A stretch of 51,745 nucleotides of DNA from Hyphomonadaceae bacterium (GTDB lineage Bacteria; Pseudomonadota; Alphaproteobacteria; Caulobacterales; Hyphomonadaceae), in assembly GCA_947474455.1 (NCBI GenBank), contig CANJIL010000019.1, positions 1 to 51,745 on the forward strand. The letters run 5' to 3'. The position numbers and the translations under genes are program-made. Positions 48,040 through 51,745 of this stretch are shown here, piece after piece. The notes under the pieces were generated by a model that did no database searches, was not told the DNA's origin, and was given only the letters and a program-made list of their open reading frames with translations. Numbering within the stretch: position 1 is the first letter of the stretch; the number at the start of each line of letters is the position of its first letter.

Positions 48040-48540
48040 CTACCAATACTCGCTGCGAGGCGCGCCTCCGAAAAGTTCGTCGAGCCTTCGCTTCGTTCCC
48101 TTCGAAACCTCGGCCGGAGGCGCTAACGGATCGAAGAAGCCCGTTTCTGCGATTTCGCCACGTTGGCTCGCCTTGCCCTGCGTCCAGCTGGTTATCCTGT
48201 ATACCAGCACGTGATCATTGGGGAAAAACGCATGGTTTGCGTGCGCCGAGAGCAGTTCGAAGGCAGCCGGCTCGGCCGTGATTCCCGCCTCTTCCTCCAG
48301 TTCGCGAGAAAGGGCCAGCGCACAGGTCTCGCCGTTTTCCACACCGCCGCCAGGAAAATGCCAGCCTGGGGTGTAGGTATGCCGCAAAAGCAGCACGCGT
48401 CCGGCGCTATCAACGACGATTCCGCGCACGCCTAGCGTGGTCGAACGGCTCATACGCCAGTAGCTCTGGAAAATACGATCTCGAAAGGTCGGCTTTCTCA
48501 AGGGGTAGGGGCCTTGCAGGTTGTGGTCTAGGACAGGCAT
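48040..48540 (-). CDS. NUDIX hydrolase
   Basis: The 166-residue protein carries a full Nudix box, GGGVENGETCALALSRELEEEAGI (GX5EX7REUXEEXGU), at about 82-105. Such enzymes cleave nucleoside diphosphate derivatives; the substrate cannot be told from sequence. N-terminal motif MPVLDHNLQGPYPLRKPTFRDR is basic and lacks a signal. The ATG at 48540 is chosen because earlier in-frame ATGs would read back through the spacer and add 59 residues without family match. Divergent from a 26-residue peptide gene. Confidence 0.88.
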   Translation of the reverse strand: MPVLDHNLQGPYPLRKPTFRDRIFQSYWRMSRSTTLGVRGIVVDSAGRVLLLRHTYTPGWHFPGGGVENGETCALALSRELEEEAGITAEPAAFELLSAHANHAFFPNDHVLVYRITSWTQGKASQRGEIAETGFFDPLAPPAEVSKGTKRRLDELFGGAPRSEYW

Positions 48541-48574
48541 AGACACAGTAGGGAAAAGTCTGAAGGAGAATACC

Positions 48575-48655
48575 GTGGCGGCTGTATGGGCGATTGTGGC
48601 TGTTGTTGCAGTCTTCGGGCTCCTTAACATCATCGAATATCGCCGCATCGACTGA
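48575..48655 (+). CDS. 26-residue single-pass membrane peptide
   Basis: A GTG at 48575 with AAGGAG six bases upstream opens a frame of 26 codons, AAVWAIVAVVAVFGLLNIIE then YRRID and TGA. It has one transmembrane helix (about 3-20) with a positively charged C-terminus. Ribosome-binding site, GC3 bias and composition support a real gene, but no family was recognised. It sits 43 bp before the exchanger gene and may be co-transcribed. Confidence 0.55.
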   Translation: MAAVWAIVAVVAVFGLLNIIEYRRID

Positions 48656-48698
48656 TTGTCGCCGGCGGGCGGCTGACCGAAACGGGGAGGGCGCCACA

Positions 48699-49703
48699 TT
48701 GACGGGCTCGATCGCATTCCTGGTCATCGGCTTCGCCGTACTTATCTATTCGGGCGATTGTCTTGTGCGCGGCGCCCTCGCGGCGGCGTACAAGTCGAAC
48801 GTCTCGCCATTGCTGGTCGGAATTTTGATTGTGGGCTTCGGCACATCGATGCCGGAGTTCCTGATCGGCGCGCAAGCCGCCTCATCGGGCTATTCGGGCC
48901 TCGCTCACGGCAACATCATCGGCTCGAACATCGCCAACATCTTTCTGGTTTTGGCGCTACCCGCCCTGATATTCCCGATCGCCACGGACGCGCCCCGGAT
49001 GCGGGCCACCGCCCTGTTCATGCTGGCCTGCACAGCCGCCTGGATTGGCGTCACGATATTTTTCGGCCTGACCCAGATCGTCGGCATGGTTTTCATCGTG
49101 CTGCTGGCCGTTTATGCGGTCATCGCCTGGATGATCGCGCGCGAGGACACGACCGAAGACACCAAGGAAGAGATCAAGATCATGAACACGCCGGTGTGGC
49201 GGATGATCATGCTGATCCTCATTGGTCTCGTCGGCCTGCCTCTCGGCGGTCGCTTCCTCGTGGATGGCGGCATCACGCTCGGCCACGAACTCAACGCCAG
49301 CGAGCGCATCGTCGGTCTCACCGTGCTCGCGTTCGGCTCGTCCCTGCCAGAACTCGGCGCCGCGGTCGCCGCATCCGTCCGCAAGCAGAGCGACGTTGCG
49401 ATGGGTAACATCATTGGCGCATGCATCTTCAACATTCTCGGCGTCGGCGGGGTCGTCGGCATACTCGGTCCGCGCACCGCGCTGAGCCCCGAATTCACGG
49501 CCTTCAGCAACTGGGCCATGGCGCTCGCCGCGATCCTTGTGACGATCGTGATCTTCCTGCATCGCCGCGTCGGCATCGCAACCGGCTTAATCTTCCTCGT
49601 GCTCTACGGCGTCTATCTGCTCGGCCTCGTGAACAACTGGTCGTTCGAGGGTGTCGGCGATCTGATCATCGCTCCTTCGGCTCAGACACCCAGCGCCGAC
49701 TGA
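48699..49703 (+). CDS. Calcium/sodium:cation antiporter (CaCA, YrbG type)
   Basis: An inner-membrane antiporter that exchanges Na+ or K+ for Ca2+. The protein (about 334 residues) has two inverted repeats with the alpha motifs GFGTSMPEFLIG (first) and AFGSSLPELGAAV (second), and GNIIGSNIANI / GNIIGACIFNILGVGG, over about ten helices. The start is a TTG at 48699 with GGGGAGG eight bases upstream; no nearby ATG is in frame before the first helix. Ends 0 bp before the sixA stop region. Confidence 0.93.
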   Translation: MTGSIAFLVIGFAVLIYSGDCLVRGALAAAYKSNVSPLLVGILIVGFGTSMPEFLIGAQAASSGYSGLAHGNIIGSNIANIFLVLALPALIFPIATDAPRMRATALFMLACTAAWIGVTIFFGLTQIVGMVFIVLLAVYAVIAWMIAREDTTEDTKEEIKIMNTPVWRMIMLILIGLVGLPLGGRFLVDGGITLGHELNASERIVGLTVLAFGSSLPELGAAVAASVRKQSDVAMGNIIGACIFNILGVGGVVGILGPRTALSPEFTAFSNWAMALAAILVTIVIFLHRRVGIATGLIFLVLYGVYLLGLVNNWSFEGVGDLIIAPSAQTPSAD

Positions 49704-50192
49704 TCAGTCCGCGATCGTCTTCGGCGTCACGAAGGCCTGCAATTTCAACGAAGAGTTCGCATCCTTGCGCACAAACAGCGCACCTGCGGCCGTCGGAAAT
49801 TTCGCCCGCAGCTTGATCTCGAGCGCCGTGTTGCGATGGGCCAGCCGGGTCGCCAGCTCGTGCATTCCCGGATTGTGCCCCACGAGCATGACGCGCTCCG
49901 CGCTCGCCAACTCGGCTTCCCGCAGCAGCGTCTCTGCGTTGCAAAGATAAAGCTGCCCGAGAAAGCGGACCAGCGCTTTCGGAAAGGCAGCTTTCGCCAA
50001 CTCCCACGTCTCCCGCGTCCGTCTGGCGTCAGACACCAACACAAGCTGCGGATCAGCCCCCGCGTCAGCCAGCGCCTGCGCCACAACCAGCGCATCCTCC
50101 CGCCCGCGCGCCGCCAGCGGACGATCAAAATCCTCGCCCGTATCAGAATCCACCGTCGCCTTGGCGTGTCGAAGAAGAATAAGTTGACGCAT
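49704..50192 (-). CDS. sixA: Phosphohistidine phosphatase SixA
   Basis: The 162-residue protein has the phosphohistidine-phosphatase start MRQLILLRHAKATVDSDTGE with the catalytic LRHAK histidine (His9), the DARRTRETWELAKAAF stretch, and the second active-site motif VMLVGHNPGMHEL. SixA dephosphorylates histidine phosphotransfer proteins in E. coli; the role here is inferred. The ATG at 50192 is chosen because the family begins there. It converges on the exchanger gene. Confidence 0.88.
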   Translation of the reverse strand: MRQLILLRHAKATVDSDTGEDFDRPLAARGREDALVVAQALADAGADPQLVLVSDARRTRETWELAKAAFPKALVRFLGQLYLCNAETLLREAELASAERVMLVGHNPGMHELATRLAHRNTALEIKLRAKFPTAAGALFVRKDANSSLKLQAFVTPKTIAD

Positions 50193-50376
50193 TAGTTCCA
50201 ACGTATGCTCGAGCAACCTCTGCCGCAATGTCATGAGCCTTGCCAAGGTCATAGGCGGCAATCACGACATCACTATGGTGGTCGCCCCCCGGATTTAAAT
50301 CTCCGGCGTTCCTGTGCGCGGCGATCTACTATACATCAAATAATCTGAGCCAGGCAGGGAGCCGCACCCGACCTGG

Positions 50377-50823
50377 AGCGTCATCGCTGGTTACGTCCGC
50401 GCGCGATTCCATGTCGCCCACAGGGGGAAACTCGCGGGCGTCCGCCCCGACGATCTCGCCGCCATCGCAGGCGTTCGGTCGGAAATGATAGGCATAGGCC
50501 CCGAGTCCGCCAGCCGCAAGGCTGTGAAGCGGGCAGGGCTCGCCATGCGCGACATGGATGTCGTCGAGATCAACGAAGCTTTCGGCTCCCATGCAGTCGC
50601 CTCGATCTGCCAGCTCGAAATGCGGATGGCAAAGGTGAACATAGGCGGCGGCATCTCGATCGGTCACCCGCTCAGCGCAACCGGTGCGCGCAACACCGCC
50701 AGGGCCGCACAGATCATGAAACGCGAAGGCAAGCACTTCGCCCTCGCCACCCAATACTTCGGCGGAGGTCAAGGTATCGCGACAGTCATCGAGGCGGTCC
50801 GGCTGACTGGCAAAATGACGTGA
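50377..50823 (+). pseudogene. Thiolase (acetyl-CoA acetyltransferase) with large internal deletion
   Basis: The frame opens with VIAGYVRARFHVAHRGKLAG then VRPDDLAA, the start of a thiolase (usual form VIAGYVRTPFxxAxKG). It then jumps straight to IAGVRSEMIGIGPESASRKA and on to EINEAFGSHAVA, GGGISIGHPLSATGAR and YFGGGQGIATVIEAV, the last third of the enzyme, with the catalytic GHP histidine. About 240 residues, including the nucleophilic cysteine region, are missing, and no start codon precedes the first segment. It can no longer make an active enzyme. Confidence 0.75.
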
Positions 50824-50897
50824 GCAGTTGCGATGCAACCGGCTATGCCTCCCATGCGCAATCGTCCAAATGGGGAGGTAATACAGGGAGAGCGACC

Positions 50898-51163
50898 GTG
50901 CGTGTCGCCGCCTTGTTTCTGATTTGCTTGACCAACCTAATCGCGGCACCAGCGGCCCTAGCTGCACCCGCACTCTTTGCTGACGGGTCGATTGTGTTGC
51001 CGCTGGAGGTGCGCACGCCATCCTCGGTGTCTGCATCCCGGGGGCGTTCATATCCTACGTGCTGCTGCTGCCCGACTTCGACGGCCGCGGCGACGAGAAA
51101 TCGGGCTTCGGCGGAGAGCCCCTATTGAAGCACGCCGGCGATCGGACCCGGCGCGGCGCCTAG
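50898..51163 (+). pseudogene. Short secreted hypothetical protein with likely frameshift
   Basis: A GTG at 50898 preceded by GGGAGAG opens a signal peptide (MRVAALFLICLTNLIAAPAA, end near LAA). After GSIVLPLEV near 51008 the frame turns to a Cys/Ser-rich string ending at 51128, while the next frame reads AHAILGVCIPGAFISYVLLL to a TAG at 51163. A single-base indel near 51008 would explain this. No family was recognised; confidence is low. Confidence 0.4.
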
Positions 51164-51714
51164 ACCGCCGTGGGCCAAATACGCGCTGCCGTCTGGGCCA
51201 CCCTGTTCCCTGCAGAGGCGATCATGCCGCGCCAATGCTGCAACCGTCGTTCCGTGAACTCCGCAAGCACAAGACATCCCGCTATTGTAGAGCATGGCAG
51301 TGTCGCAGCGTGCAGCGGGTTGGCCGGATCATATCCGGGTACACAGGCTCCCAATTTCAGGAGCGGCATATGGAATAGATAAATCGAGAAAGTGCGCCCG
51401 GATATCCATCGGATCAGCGGCGCGAGACGCTCGAGCGCGGTTAAGCGCCGTTTCAACAAGCGCAACATGCCCAGGAAAGGCGCGGCAACGAGAACAGCGA
51501 GCGCGAAGTTCCAGAGGAACTCATCCGAAAAGCTAAATATCACATTCGGATCGAACCCGCCGATCATCTGACACGTGATGCCGGTCAGCGTGAGCGGCGC
51601 TGACCTGCTCGGTTTCTTCGGACCAGCGCTAGTTTGAGTAGGCGGCCAGTTCTGCCTTCTGTGTTTGCCCGTGTCCGAGCGGTTGAGCGACGGAGCGGAG
51701 CGCGGAGGCCCCAC
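51160..51714 (-). pseudogene. Acyltransferase-3 family protein, C-terminal fragment
   Basis: On the minus strand the part from about 51600 downward reads as the end of an OafA/YrhL-type acyltransferase: helices FALAVLVAAPFLGMLRLL, and ISGRTFSIYLFHMPLLKLGA, which is the typical SxxTYxIYLFH motif near the C-terminus. The family is usually 350-400 residues; only about 145 are present, and the upstream 40 codons show no likeness. It was probably truncated by rearrangement; the stop is at 51160. Confidence 0.6.
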
Positions 51715-51745
51715 GTACCGCAGCGGTCCGCTCCGTCGCGGTCAC
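51600..51745. other. Unassigned window end
   Basis: The last 145 bp are G+C rich and contain GACGGAGCGGAGCGCGG and CGGTCCGCTCCGTCGCGG, which form a weak inverted pair. No gene, tRNA or element end can be supported. Confidence 0.35.

Noticed and set aside
50193-50376. Minus-strand reading upstream of sixA that looks coding (NAGDLNPGGDHHSDVV and on)
   Set aside because: Only about 55 codons, no start, overlaps sixA in another frame, no family likeness.
51655-51745. tRNA-like string GTCCGAGCGGTTGAGC at the window end
   Set aside because: No matching anticodon or acceptor stem can be built.

Overview
The window reads as chromosomal DNA of a GC-rich alphaproteobacterium, most likely of the Caulobacterales/Hyphomonadaceae type. 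The signs are a MipZ division-plane ATPase next to panC, a SurA-PdxA-RsmA block linked to LptD/LptG/LptF, a MarR-free fabD-fabG-acpP-fabF-mltG-yicC-gmk run, clpS-clpA beside a D,D-carboxypeptidase, and DUF1489/DUF817/DUF3667 genes. This placement is inferred from gene content; no rRNA or tRNA gene was seen.

Layout. 1-144: the 5' end of an IS3-family element cut by the window edge. 334-3602: a long GST-like protein, a lipoprotein and an Ala/Pro-rich hypothetical. 3632-5969: a DNA-methylation locus (Vsr repair endonuclease and a cytosine-C5 methyltransferase) separated by a small membrane protein and a small basic protein. 6032-7427: ribosomal operon rpsF-rpsR-rplI with a bidirectional terminator. 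7969-14044: fatty-acid synthesis (fabD, fabG, acpP, fabF), then mltG, yicC and gmk on the plus strand. 14050-22009: on the minus strand lptF-lptG, lptD-surA and pdxA-rsmA, i.e. outer-membrane biogenesis with vitamin B6 synthesis and rRNA methylation. 22133-24091: pepA-holC. 24092-27751: an intact IS110-family element followed by two frameshifted genes. 27748-29544: a cNMP-binding/patatin protein. 29705-37008: a leucine-degradation cluster (mccB, a kinase-like gene, a methylglutaconyl-CoA hydratase, mccA), with a broken DUF817 gene and a DUF3667 gene inside it. 37021-39945: intergenic palindromic repeats, a secreted hypothetical, DUF1489 and a dead IS110 element. 39946-42498: panC, a lipoprotein and mipZ. 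42529-49703: a stop-interrupted small gene, a D,D-carboxypeptidase, clpS-clpA, a lipoprotein, a NUDIX protein, a 26-residue membrane peptide and a cation/Ca2+ exchanger. 49704-50192: sixA. 50377-51745: remnants of a thiolase, a short secreted protein and an acyltransferase.

Most of the sequence is ordinary housekeeping. The unusual parts are: (i) the IS110 left end, which folds into strong hairpins and repeats ten bases of the right end, as a donor guide of a bridge RNA would; (ii) an unusually high load of broken genes (frameshifts in two adjacent genes, single in-frame TAG codons in two otherwise intact genes, a thiolase with most of its middle missing); (iii) two families of palindromic intergenic repeats around 37.0 and 38.6 kb; (iv) the split Vsr/methyltransferase locus. 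I did not find a convincing new defence or biosynthetic system.
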